From Sipunculus nudus (Eukaryota; Annelida; Sipuncula; Golfingiida; Sipunculidae), in NCBI GenBank assembly GCA_026874595.1, contig CM049321.1, positions 7,994,979-8,058,978 on the forward strand: 64,000 nucleotides of DNA, written 5' to 3'. Position 1 is the stretch's first letter. Each line of letters opens with the position of its first letter. The notes beneath the pieces are model-generated. The model made no database searches and had not been told where the DNA came from. It saw only the letters and a list, made by a program, of their open reading frames with translations. This document shows, one piece after another, positions 12,955 through 24,800 of this stretch. The translations under genes and the position numbers were made by a program.

Positions 12955-13880
12955 GCCTGCTGAAGGAGACACCAGCAACTGAACACCAAACTGAGTATTA
13001 CTTTTTTTTTCCTTCTGACCCAAATATCAATAAGCTTCTCCCTAAGGCCATGGGTGATACATATTATGTTTGAATCCTATCCATCATATGTAAGGCGAGT
13101 TATTATGCAGACACGAATTTGATTGTTCATTAAATTCTTTGCGAGTTATTGCATTAACATCATTTGAGAATTATCGCCTCTGTCAAGGTCATTCATCTTC
13201 GAACTTGACCTAGCCCTTCATACTAAACATTACTGGTCCAAGTTCAGTGAGTGTTAGTCAAATTGTTTGCGAGCTTTTTGGTTAAAATCATTTTAGCATT
13301 ATCACCTCTGTGACCCTGAAAATTCATCAAGGTCACCCATCTTCAAACATGATGTAGCCCATCAAAAGGTCCATCACTGCTGTGAGTCTGGGGACCTTAT
13401 ATGAAATACTTTTTACGAGTTATTATGTTAACAATGTGTGTCCTTTTGCATGCATATTTGCTAAGAGAGCGCAACCTTACTAGGTGTTCAGTAATGGTTT
13501 TTACCACATAACTTATAGAAAAATGGCTGACTATGACCATATATCATGTCTCACTGCTGTTGACATGAAGACCTGTCCTACTGTTAAGGTGGAACAAACA
13601 ATTATGGTTACAATTATGATTTCTGCCCTGCTGAAAGAGGGACCTAAAATTTTACACCAAACTGTGAATAACTTTTTTGACCTTTGACCTCCGGACCCCA
13701 AAGTCGATAGGGATCTTCCATAATTGATGGTAAATACATATTTCAGGTTTGAACTCAATCTGTCAATCCTAATTGAAGTTATCATCCATGTAAGCTTTTG
13801 TGGATGGACGGGCAGACGGACAGATGGACGGACAGGTCGATTACTATAGGGCACCCACTTTTCAAGCGGGGCCCTAAATA
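12955..13880 (+). mobile_element. Repeat H, related to modules of families B and C
   Basis: Two modules starting CTGCTGAA(G/A)GAG with ACACCAAACTG lie near 12,957 and 13,627, a spacing of about 670. Between them are two GGTCA(C)CCATCTTC-type modules (13,190 and 13,333) matching family B, and a TGACCTTTGACCTCCGGACCCC segment (about 13,678) matching family C. The right part has a GACGG-rich stretch (13,805-13,835) like those near family B ends. The minus-strand frame 13,531-13,959 (142 codons) runs through this repeat and is not considered a gene. Boundaries are approximate. Confidence 0.6.
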
Positions 13881-14339
13881 TACACAGCAAGGCCTTGTCT
13901 AGAGGCAGTGCTGTGGTAAGGTCTGCTTTCATGGCATTCTGTGTGCAGTGAATGCTCAAGTAAAGACACCAAAAATTTTTTCCCCCTTAACTAGAAACAC
14001 ATGACAGCCATGTGGTCATCCACAAATATCCTACTCTGAATTTATGCTGAACTTGTTCTAGCTCATATACTTCATTCATATAGGCTTTTACTGAACTTTT
14101 TAACAAGTTACACCTGCTCACATTAGCCTGATTCTTGGCCATGTGCCAGAACTTGTGTAATTGGACAACAGAGGGCAGGTGGTTAGAAATGTTAAGTAAA
14201 TGTACAGTATTGGTTTAATATCAATTAGATAACATAAAGTTTGATCTTATTTATTGCTTTCATTTCGAAATATGTCATATATACCTTTTCTTGCAACCCC
14301 TGAGACCTAATGATATACCAATTGGAATACTGTGGTTGG

Positions 14340-14838
14340 CTTGTAATTCGTGGTGGTTTCAAATTCGCGAAATTCGCGGCAAGGGAAAAGCCGCGAAATT
14401 AAAACCATGCAGATATGAATCCTCATCATTGTAAAATAGTAACTGTAGTAGCCACCAGGTGGTAATAATGGGCATTTGTGGGAAAGAAATATAATCCAAA
14501 TGACGATAATGTTGATCGAAGCGTGCGACGTGTCCAAGATCTAGTTTTATATAAAAAAAAATGCTTGGTTCTCACCAGCAGTTCTGCATGTCTGATTTTC
14601 TTTTTTATATTGCGATTGCAAGCCGTTTGTCTTGGTTGAACTGCTTGAACTCTCCCCGCTTACGTTTTGTCGGCTGACGGTCAATCTGATCATTTGCCGC
14701 GTAGAGTAGGCTAACTCAAAACTTTCTCCACATTCACACCTATTAATTTATGCCCATCGCGAAAATGGAACCCCGTGAAACTATGAAAAATTGCTCGAGC
14801 GCGAAAATTGAGCCCTGTTAATATAAAGCCAACCACAG
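14340..14838. mobile_element. MITE G, copy 2
   Basis: Perfect 11-base terminal inverted repeats, CTGTGGTTGGC and GCCAACCACAG, are flanked by TA at 14,338-14,339 and 14,839-14,840. The subterminal parts are rich in CGCGAAA/TTCGCG on both sides, as in copy 1. No transposase frame is present. The element ends 76 bases before the large tandem duplication. Confidence 0.75.
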
Positions 14839-14914
14839 TATGCATTACCGCGCAGCTTGTTGACATTGTTTGAAACCCTTGTTAGTTGGTAGATGGTGCT
14901 TATGTGCTAACACT

Positions 14915-15671
14915 GGGATTTCCTTCTCGGGGAAACGACCGATGACACACTTTCAAAACAATATGACCTAAGTGAGGAATACTGCTCTAAATGTGATTGC
15001 TTCCTTTGCAAACACTGCTGCGTCTAGCTCTAGCTCACAATGGCTCTCCCTACATGATCCTTGATACGCATGCCACACAAATGCAGTCAGGCTCCACCTT
15101 AACAATGGTACAAGCAATGCTCTCACGGGCAGCACAGTTGTCCGGTGTTCTCTGTTCATTTCTGTTCCAGTCTGATTGAGCACATTTCTTTAAAACTTTA
15201 CAACTAAAGGAGAATTGAATATTAGCTATATGATTACAATTGTAATGATCAGAAAGCTGGACTAGATCTAAGAATCTGTGTTAAGTCGGGTCTGGCTTAT
15301 GTTCTCAAAGTTCACTGCCATGGAACCTGTAAATTTTCCAGTGACTATCTGAAATACTACACTCTTCATCAATGACTTAGGCCAAACACAGGGTGTATAT
15401 TATACACAGGGTTTTTGGTTTTTCCACCAAAATTGTGGCTCTCAATTGAGGTGCATATTATCTATGGTAGCAGATTATCTTTGTTGAAAGATGGTATTCT
15501 TTTACATTTGCCTGCTAACCATAACCAGTATACATGTTAACTCCTGGGTGAACAGGACACAATTTTGCATTTAAGACCTTTGTCAGGGGTCTTGGCCTGG
15601 ACTTGAACCTACAACCTTGCAATCAGGGTCCCATAGAACTAACAGTCACACCCATACACTGTAGGCCAAGA
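14915..15671 (+). repeat. 757-bp tandem duplication, unit 1
   Basis: The unit runs from GGGATTTCCTTCTCGGGG to CACTGTAGGCCAAG and is repeated immediately at 15,672. I saw only one difference, in a run near the first quarter of the unit (CTTTAAAAC here, CTTTGAAAC in unit 2). It contains a GTGTATATTATACAC palindrome and ends in a tRNA-like segment on the minus strand. Mirror-identical short frames in both units (14,968-15,183 and 15,725-15,940 minus) are by-products of the duplication. Confidence 0.95.
15591..15670 (-). repeat. tRNA-like (SINE-head-like) segment in duplication unit 1
   Basis: On the minus strand CTTGGCC opens and GGCCAAG closes an 80-base segment, giving a 7-bp acceptor-like stem. 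It contains a B-box-like GGTTCAAGTCC. The T stem and anticodon arm do not fold convincingly, so this is a SINE-head or tRNA relic, not a functional tRNA. It is repeated at 16,348-16,427. Confidence 0.45.
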
Positions 15672-16427
15672 GGGATTTCCTTCTCGGGGAAACGACCGAT
15701 GACACACTTTCAAAACAATATGACCTAAGTGAGGAATACTGCTCTAAATGTGATTGCTTCCTTTGCAAACACTGCTGCGTCTAGCTCTAGCTCACAATGG
15801 CTCTCCCTACATGATCCTTGATACGCATGCCACACAAATGCAGTCAGGCTCCACCTTAACAATGGTACAAGCAATGCTCTCACGGGCAGCACAGTTGTCC
15901 GGTGTTCTCTGTTCATTTCTGTTCCAGTCTGATTGAGCACATTTCTTTGAAACTTTACAACTAAAGGAGAATTGAATATTAGCTATATGATTACAATTGT
16001 AATGATCAGAAAGCTGGACTAGATCTAAGAATCTGTGTTAAGTCGGGTCTGGCTTATGTTCTCAAAGTTCACTGCCATGGAACCTGTAAATTTTCCAGTG
16101 ACTATCTGAAATACTACACTCTTCATCAATGACTTAGGCCAAACACAGGGTGTATATTATACACAGGGTTTTTGGTTTTTCCACCAAAATTGTGGCTCTC
16201 AATTGAGGTGCATATTATCTATGGTAGCAGATTATCTTTGTTGAAAGATGGTATTCTTTTACATTTGCCTGCTAACCATAACCAGTATACATGTTAACTC
16301 CTGGGTGAACAGGACACAATTTTGCATTTAAGACCTTTGTCAGGGGTCTTGGCCTGGACTTGAACCTACAACCTTGCAATCAGGGTCCCATAGAACTAAC
16401 AGTCACACCCATACACTGTAGGCCAAG
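15672..16427 (+). repeat. 757-bp tandem duplication, unit 2
   Basis: Direct head-to-tail repeat of the preceding unit with near-total identity. The array ends at GGCCAAG (16,421-16,427), after which the sequence becomes unique. Such identity implies either a very recent duplication or an assembly artefact, for example two haplotypes placed in tandem. Confidence 0.95.
16348..16427 (-). repeat. tRNA-like segment in duplication unit 2
   Basis: Copy of the 15,591-15,670 segment with the same terminal CTTGGCC/GGCCAAG pair and B-box-like motif. It marks the right boundary of the tandem duplication. Confidence 0.45.
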
Positions 16428-17104
16428 TGGATCAAGGTGAAATTTAGTCATTAATTGTCCATGCAGTTTAGATTATGTAAATGAGTGTAAAAGGTCCTGA
16501 TACTGGTGCAAGAAATGATTGTGGCTAAATAATAAAAAGATTAATTATCAGACACACAAGGTCCAGTTTTACAAGGTTCTGCTGTGATGTGATTAAAGGG
16601 ACATTTAATCAGGAGCAATATTATTCCTAATCTTTCACACTTTCAGTTCAGCTTTGCTTTATACAAAAGTTTCTCAGCAAACCATCCCAGCACAGTCACC
16701 ATACCTCGCATATGGCTGTTTACCACCTTGTAATGCTTCTGTATGTTGGTAAACACAGTCCACTATAACAAGGCCGCATTATTGGAAATCCGATTGTGAG
16801 CTGTAACACGCTTTTTTTCAGCCAGCGGGAACATGTATTACATTTTTTTGGCCATGTCAGTCAGGACATCTCCGAATGACGTGTTGTGGGCTGGTTGACG
16901 CACATGCTGTGTTTATGTTGACACCTGTGATTGTGCCTAGTCCACTGTTTTTAACACTCATTTACATGAGCAAGCAAACGGTTTAAGAGCAATATTTTGG
17001 CATGGAAGAGAAAGAAGGGAATATCAAATTTTTTCATGTTAATTCAACATGCATTTTAGGTGATACAGCTACTTTAAATAATAAGATAACAGATAATGAT
17101 AAGT

Positions 17105-17275
17105 GAATGTTCTACGGTTGGGAGTCTTGCCTTACAGTGATTAAGGTGCTGATAATCCCTGGTTGAATCCTGCATAAATTTTGCAAGGAAGCAAAATGGT
17201 GACTTAAGTCATGACAGGTTATCATTTCTGGATTATTTCTGGCCCTGTACTTTAATAAAATTTTCAATGGAGGAG
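17105..17275 (+). mobile_element. SINE relic (tRNA head plus conserved body)
   Basis: GTGATTAAGGTGCTG resembles an A-box region and CTGGTTGAATCCTG a degenerate B box (GGTTCGAATCC). The following body, CATGACAGGTTATC...TTCTGGATTATTTC, matches the SINE bodies near 34,711-34,975. Diverged and probably inactive. Confidence 0.5.
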
Positions 17276-17989
17276 ACCTGATGAATACATATTCTCATAC
17301 AGTCATCTTCATCCTCCATCAATAGAATTCTGCAAGCTCTGGACCTATTTATTAAGAAAAATTGATCCAAGGTTTGATTTGGAACATATAAGCTGCATCA
17401 GGGATTTTAATGCCCCAGGAAGAAATATGACTTTAATTAGGCCTCAGGGCTTCTTTCAAAATCACAATTATCTGTAAGCTCCATCAACAAAATCATGCAT
17501 ATGGGAGTTCCGCAGCAAAAATTACTGATCCACTCATTGGTCACTGTTCTAACACTCCGTGAGGACAGATATTGCATCTATTTTAATTATGAATATTGTC
17601 TCTACATGAATCACGTTTCACTCTGGAACGTCTTGGAAATTAAGGTATAAAGTTACCACTTTGTTTCCAAGCAACCAGCCATTTTATGACAAAACTTTTT
17701 TTTAATGAAATCCCATGGATTCATCTGTCCATATTCAGACATTACAAGATGTTTATAATATCAAACAAGGGGCGCCACATTTAAAGGGATTAAATTACTC
17801 ACAATAAATATTCTATGATTGAGCCAGCTGGGTAAGGAGAACCCAAAGACCAGGTGCATTATCAATATAATCAAAACAAAGATTTCTCAACCGTTCTCTT
17901 TCTCATTAAAGGAGATGTAGGTTATAATTTATTCACAGCCGAAGTACAGTTTGTATACAAATCTGTGTTACGGATATGGTATGTTCTTG

Positions 17990-18110
17990 TATAGAGTGGA
18001 ACCTGCCTGAAAGACTCCCTGTCTAATAAGACCACCTGTGAATTAAGACCAAGTTTTACAGTCCCATGTGTAGTCTCATAAAATGGGTTTCACGGTATTA
18101 CCAAAATCAT
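17990..18110 (+). repeat. Dispersed repeat E, copy 1
   Basis: Holds GTGGAACCTGCCTGAAAGAC, then AATAAGACCACCTGTGAATTAAGACC. The AAGACCACC phrases and the GGAACCT end recur at 21,040-21,245, 35,808-35,990 and 36,990-37,035. At 35.8 kb the phrases occur in inverted orientation at both ends, which suggests a palindromic MITE family. Confidence 0.55.
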
Positions 18111-18609
18111 TAATACAGAGTAATATGTACATTCACCTGCAGATAAGATAGGCCTGCAACAGTTACTTGTTCTCACAGAGTGGGAAGAAAGCGCCCATTT
18201 AGTTGATCTTATCATTTTAAAGGTTAAGCGGGTTGCCAAAAATTCTGGCTTGCAACCTGTGATATCATGGTTTTATTGTGTACACAAAATGGCAGAACTC
18301 ATCGCTCATTTAGAGAAACTGGGAGAAATACACATAACTCTAACTGAACCAATCATTATTCATTCCAGAATAAGAATATTTCCTTGAGGTTTGGTACATA
18401 TCACATATGTTCCACAAATGAGTTAAAAAATCTCAGTCGGACCCAAAACTAAAACCAAAATCTGGTGCCAATGATAAATTTGTCAATCTCAGGTCTTCCT
18501 TGCTACATATTAATTCCCTTAATTTTCCATGATCAAGTTCAAATCTCAAAACCCTGCATAACCTGTATTCAAAAATCTTTCAGTGTAAATGGTAACAGAT
18601 AAGAATTAG

Positions 18610-18860
18610 GTTAAAGGTGACCTTTTGGTGTCACACAGACAAACAGGCACCGGTTCTGTCTCCTGTGGACGGGATGAGGTGATTGTACAATTACATATGC
18701 ATGACAATTGTTCCCTAATGGGTTCACAAGTCTGACCATTGAAGCCGCTGACTGCTAATTAAGGCAACCAGTGCTGATGTGCCCATGAGGGTACAAAGTA
18801 TGCCCAGTTCATTGAACATTGTTAGGGCACTGATGTTCGCTCTACTTATTGTAGGTTGTT
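18610..18860. promoter_or_regulatory. Candidate enhancer-like segment
   Basis: A dense set of motifs lies in repeat-free sequence: ACATATGCATGAC (POU/octamer-like), ACAATTGTTCC (inverted SOX cores), CACCGGTTCTG (grainyhead-like), CTAATTAAGG (homeodomain). The motif matches are visible, but enhancer function is inference and needs conservation data. Confidence 0.2.
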
Positions 18861-19048
18861 GCGTGTTATAGATTCTGCTTAATTGAAATTACTGTCCTTC
18901 TGGGCAGAACACTTTCAATTAACCAAGGTTCATATCCCTGAAAATGATAATGACTGCCGTTTCAGATATATCTCATGACTTCTTGGGAGAAATATATTTC
19001 TGTACCTATAGATACACATCTAAAACAATCTGTTATAATTGTACTCTG

Positions 19049-19050
<2 letters not shown>

Positions 19051-19099
<49 letters not shown>
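19051..19099. repeat. (TA)n microsatellite
   Basis: About 24 uninterrupted TA units. The open frame 18,944-19,309 is open only because it crosses this tract. Confidence 0.97.
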
Positions 19100-19102
<3 letters not shown>

Positions 19103-19694
19103 CACTCAATTAATTTTCAACTAGCTCAGGCTCATGATTATACTCAGGCTCAGACAAGAGCTTTTTCAGACGCTTCAAGAAACCTTCCCGTGAGCACCAT
19201 GCAATTACCTACAAACAGCAAAACTGTCACACCATGGAAAATAAGCAATTTACAGTTGCTGTTTCACTTGGCAGCTCATCAGAGGCAATCGGCACAATTT
19301 AGATTTTAAACACTAAAAACTGGATTGCGTGATTTTTAATTAACGTAAATTGTTCCTATGCCTCTCAGAGAAGGGCTCTGGACTCAAACTAACATTTGCT
19401 TCAATCATGTACAAATTAAGTTGAATTCATTTACTTTGATGGAATTTGTAAAAGCTCTAGTTTCGTTAATGACTCCAAGGGGCATGCAAAATGTAAAATA
19501 CCATGCAGTTATTAGTAAAATGGTTATAATTATAAGAAATGATGTGAAGACAGTTGTAATTTGACTGTTAATTATCTGTTAATCATTAGAAATAGTGAAA
19601 TTAAATGGACGTCCTGCATTTATATATTTTATCATTATTCTTGAAAATAGTGCACCTAATATCTTCAAACTCCATCAACAAATTAATAGCCGAC

Positions 19695-20055
19695 CTCCCA
19701 ACTACCAATTTTCTGAGTTTTATTTTTTTTAGGAAAAATCGGTAGGACTGGTGGATGTAAGGGTGCTGCTGACCAGAAATTTATGGGTTTTTTGCCGAAT
19801 TTTCACCAGCCTGACAAATTTGGTAGATGTGATGACAGAAACAAAATTTTGTCTGACTACATACCTTACAAACTACATACCTTCTTTTTCTCATTCCTGA
19901 TGCCAATAACAATCCTGGAGATGAAATCAGAAGTGACCGGAATTATCAGTAAATCTAATGATGTGCATGGAAAATCAGTAGGTGTGAGGGCACCTGCCAT
20001 CCAGCAAAGACTTGTAGATTTTAAAAATTAGCAAAATAAAATTGGTAGGTGGGAG
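19695..20055. mobile_element. MITE K
   Basis: Terminal inverted repeats CTCCCAACTACCAATTTT and AAAATTGGTAGGTGGGAG match over 18 bases with one mismatch, followed by AT-rich subterminal regions that also correspond. Length is about 361 bases. No clear target duplication is seen. The frame 19,783-20,031 lies inside and is not a protein I recognise. Superfamily unknown. Confidence 0.7.
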
Positions 20056-21039
20056 ACTTATTGGTTGTTTATTGTATCATGCAAACATTCAATACATTTT
20101 GTGTGATTCAACTGGGTTTCTTTGGATTTCTCTGAGAAATTTCTCCAATGGCATGTAGATGCTATCAGGAGTTATAAAGTATGATGGTGTAACATGAAAA
20201 ATTGTTGTGTTTTCGACAACAAAATACGGACCTGTCACAAGAGATGGTGAAAAAACCCACCTGCATGAGCTTCAAAGTCAGTAGCTTTCCAGCACAAATA
20301 ACCATATATGCTGCCAATAATTTTAACTGAGTGGCCTGAGCTATCATTATCAGCCTTCATACACAGCATGTTATATATGAGGTTGCAAATAAAGTACAAC
20401 TGCTGATTGGACCTTTCAACTGACAGCAAAACTGCATGCCTTTATTCTTACTTACTTAAAAATATATAGCAATTATATGTCGAGAAGAAATGTATTATTA
20501 TTAAAAAAGAAATGTATAATTATTATTACATATTTCTCTTGTGAGATGTGCCACTGTATCTTTGGAAAATTGTTTACATTTCTCTTGTTTATCAAAATCA
20601 ATTAAAATTAGCCCATTCTCGTCCTGCCCCTGGCCAATAAAATTCCATTTATACATACACTACCTCTGCATGCAATAACTGAATCCTCGTATAATGGGGA
20701 AATCATAAAATATTAACCTCATGAGCATAAACCAAGCGCAGTGTCTGTAAGATACTGAGTGAAATACCTTTGGACATTTAAATGAGCAGTAATGCTCCTG
20801 AGGGACACATATTTACAACATCCTCCGATGAGCTCTTCCTGATTTCTACCAAAGGGAGGTTCCAAATGTTTAAATTTTCGGTAATTTCATAAAGTGGCCT
20901 GGCAACATTGGCAGGGGACCAAACAGGATGCTGTAAGACCTGGTTAGCCGAGGCAAGATATGACTGCCAGCAGAGGTCAGTTGGCCTCTCGTTGGGTACT
21001 GCTCAACAGACCTGTGTGATTTTACGGAAGCTTAGTTTA

Positions 21040-21245
21040 CTATGCAGAGAGGAACCTGCCTTAAAAACCACCTGTCTTATATGTCCCCCTGTCTATTAAG
21101 ACCACCCTTGAATGAACTAATAGCATTCACATTGGATATGACTGACATGTCTTATAAGACCACCTCAGGGACTATTTAGCAAATTAGTGCAGAAAATATA
21201 ACTTTGTTTCTTTGTGGTTACCTCACAGAAAACAATTAAGACCAC
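21040..21245 (+). repeat. Dispersed repeat E, copy 2
   Basis: GAGGAACCTGCCTTAAAAACC, then CTATTAAGACCACC and CTTATAAGACCACCTC repeat the E-family phrases. Diverged; boundaries are approximate. Confidence 0.5.
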
Positions 21246-21713
21246 ATTTTAAAATGATTTTCTTGGATGGCAATGATCAACAATATCACAGTACAGAATA
21301 CAGCTGTCAGAGCTAATCATTCAGTACATTAATCAATATACTCCTTGGACCAGAGACAAAATAAGAGATCATTTCTTCCTTCAGCTAATCCAGATCTTTC
21401 TGCTGTATCATTTTTTCACAAATTTCACTGATATTGAGATTTCAAACAAAAAGAAAAACACCCATTTTCTGGGAGTTCCCTGATTTCTAGGAATGCTAGG
21501 AACCAAACATATAATTCCACTGGCAATAAATACTCATTTAAAGACAAATCTTTTTTATTTTATGTAAGTAATATAATAAACTTAAAAAAAGATATTCAAA
21601 AAGTCAACATACCTTTTCAGTGCAGCATTAGAGACTTCTACATTAGGGTATAAGCACTAAGTGTCACACGATCGTAATTATCTTGGCACGTTTCTGGCGT
21701 TCCGACTCTGGAG

Positions 21714-21899
21714 TACGTGATGAGTGCACACGTGTTACAGCATTGTGAGTGCTGCTCATCAAGTAACACAGAAAAATCCATTTTACATGGCAACAAGCAT
21801 GGACTCCATACATTGTTCATCCCAAAAACAGATGCTAAGGATCATTTTACCCTGAATCAGTACAGAGATGACGCAGGTGTGAACTCTACAAAACACGCG
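21714..21899 (+). CDS. Weak candidate coding exon, unknown product
   Basis: A 62-codon open segment lies between an acceptor-like CTCTGGAG at 21,713 and a donor ACACGCG|GTGAGC at 21,900. It contains varied, mostly hydrophilic residues (for example TDAKDHFTLNQYRDDAG) and a cysteine cluster CECC. The upstream pyrimidine tract is weak. The frame stays open beyond the donor into an AT-rich tract whose translation looks non-coding. I do not recognise the product. Confidence 0.18.
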
Positions 21900-24800
21900 G
21901 TGAGCTACCAAGATTTTTTTATTTACATTTTTTTTTGCTTTCTTTATTTTGGGAACTGTTTATATATGATATTTAGCACAAGAGACATGTACTTTTTATT
22001 AAAGTATTTATGGTATCAAAGCAAAGCTTCCCAGCTTGGCCAAATAATTTGCATGTTTTACAGATTTAACATCCAAAATTTTGAATTTAAGTCTTAGTTA
22101 AAAATATATATATGTGTATGTATTAATGGCAATAGAAAAGTTCAGGTTTTAAAAGTAAAAGCAATAGTAATAGAAATGAAATTTTAACCTGTAACAAAAG
22201 TTATATAGATTGATTAATAGGTTTTTCTTATATACATGTATATATATATTGATTTTATAGTTACTCTCTATACTAAGGAACAAGCATCATCTGGTTTTAT
22301 AAAATATTATGAGCCTGGTCAACAAGGCTTCCTCTACGTAGAGTGACACAGACAATTAAACAAACCTGTCTTTGACTCTCAATAAAAATTTAGGGAAAGA
22401 TCTAGGAAAGGTCTGCAATAACCATTCTATATCAGGAAGCCTCCCCTGTACCCCACAACTGACTGATAACAGGGAATATAGCCTACACAATGTATGCATG
22501 ACCTTGAAACTAATTAGGAAAAGTTAAAATATAAACATCAAGTGAAAAATGTCACCTGTGACTTTTATTTGGACTAAAGCAAAGTTTAAAATTTGCCATA
22601 CTGGATTTCTAGAGCCAAAGGAAACAATTTAAAACAATTTTTCTCATGTATTGTTCAATCTCCACTCATAAGGACCCAATAAAGTCCACCCCAGACAACA
22701 AAGAACTGGAACAAAATAATAAACTAATCAAACCCAACATTTCTATAAGTCTCCCTTCCCCATAGTATGAGGCTAACTAGAGTTTTGAGCTTGAGTTTCA
22801 TGAACTTACGTCTCCTCTTTATGAACAGAGAACCTGGCTTAAAATTCCTTCAACATCAGCATCTCTGTCCTCAAAATGGTAATAACAATGGGCTGTATGT
22901 ACGTTACAAACCTAGAAATTTTCCCAAATGTTGTACACAAAAGGGACATCACAAAAACATGCTTGATCTTTCTAATTTTTTCACAAAAGCACACATTTTG
23001 TATATAAAAAACCTGGATATAAATATTTTCAATAGAACTTTAACATGGTATATAGTTTAAAGACAATTCACAGTATACAAAAGTATTCCAGCTGATATTG
23101 AAAGAGACTTTTGAGGTTAGAAAATATGTGCTAATGTTTATCAATATAAGTTTGGTTAATTTAATTTTAAACATATTTTACTAAAGCATGTGTTGAATTT
23201 GCATCAGTTTTGCTTTTGACTATAAACAAACAAAATACTTAAGTATTTTCTATCAAAAACAAATTATTTACGCTATATACCCACAGCTAAGGTACATGCA
23301 CATTAATTTCCTTGTATGAGTTTAATGTGGTCTGATCTTACAAGTACAATGCTTCCTCAAACCACCAGAATTTGGTATTTTGTTACAATATACTATTTAT
23401 TTCAGATGGTGTATAAACACTGGTGAGATGTAAAAATCAGCCAATAACATGGCTAAACGGACAGATCAGTTAACCTCTGTGGAACAAGTATGAAAACAGC
23501 AATTCCTAGCGGCAGCTGAAAACTAATCACCCGCAAGGACCTAAAGAAAATGAGTTAACCTCAAGAAAAGCGGCAAATTTAGCAAAGTGTAGGGAAAAAC
23601 CAGTAATGGCCACATTCTTACTGGACATATGCTAAATCAATACATGATAACTCCAAACCCAAATAAGGGGCTGGTATAATAAGCCTTTACACTACCTTTG
23701 ATCCATATGAAGTTGTCCTCATGGGGCAGATGGTGGTCATTCATGATGATAAATATCCTGGTAAACCATTCCTTTCTGAGAAAATAGTGTTATACTCCTG
23801 CAGGTGTGCAGGGCTGCAGCCCAATGCGTACTGCTACAGCAGAATCATGGAGAGCCAGCTGCAACCCGTACCGGTCCTTTTTCATTCAATAGCTGCATTG
23901 CTGCTGGAGCAATACTTGACACTTTGACAGCCCTGATACAGGGATTGATACAGCGGAGGTCAGGATTAAAGACAGAACTTCACTGCAGTCCTGAACGGAT
24001 TCTGTATTGCTTCCGTTACAGTCTCAAATGGGCCTGCAGTATCTGCTGATTGAATGTTTGGAAACTTGAGTATCAACAAATCTGGATTAAGCAACCGGGC
24101 TTAGCCACTTCTAATTTCATCTGGCTGAGCAGTGTCCATACACTCGGTCCCTCCCAATGCTTTCAAGCAACCCCCTTGTGTTGTCTCCCCAAATCTATAT
24201 CAATCCTCCAGTTACCAGAGGTATGTGATAAAAACTTTGTATATCTCTCTGCATTGACCTTAAAGCAGTCAACCACTTCCCCGCACCTTGTTGAACCAAG
24301 GGACGCTTGAGAACAATACTCAAAAAAGGAGTGTTTTCAGAGCTTTCCAAATGTAACTTTTCTCTCATGGGATTATATATAAAGCTAGTGACTATAGACA
24401 AGGGACTCTTTTGAATCCACTGTAGTTTGGTAAAACCTAATTCTTAAAATTAGGAGATAAAGGGAGTTCTACAACTAGCAAGATATAACTATTTAACAGT
24501 ATTATGCAAAAATAATTCGAATCAAATTTTCAATAAAAAAAATCTGATTAAGACTGCAAAGGTTTATATTCTCAACATTTTTCATTATTTTATAAACCAA
24601 TATGCTTTCAAAACTGTCATTATGAACAAGTTTTTTTTTACATTTGGAATTAAAATTTATTGTATTAAGCATTGTGAAAGACTAGTGGTAAGCTGCTTTT
24701 GCTCAAATTTCGAAGTTAATACTTGTGTAACACAAACAAGTGAAACATGAAGGAGAAACTAAATATAACAAATATTGTGGCAATTCAACATTTTTTCCTC

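Noticed and set aside
12709-12963. 84-codon plus frame with plausible composition
   Set aside because: No acceptor, donor or promoter could be placed and it abuts repeat H; overlapping minus frame of similar length.
13531-13959. Longest open frame (142 codons, minus)
   Set aside because: It runs through repeat H including the GACGG-rich block and shows no recognisable domain or splice context.
14968-15940. Two identical pairs of 60-71 codon frames
   Set aside because: Identity comes from the 757-bp DNA duplication, not from a protein-coding family; no coding features.
18944-19309. 121-codon frame
   Set aside because: Held open by the (TA)n microsatellite.
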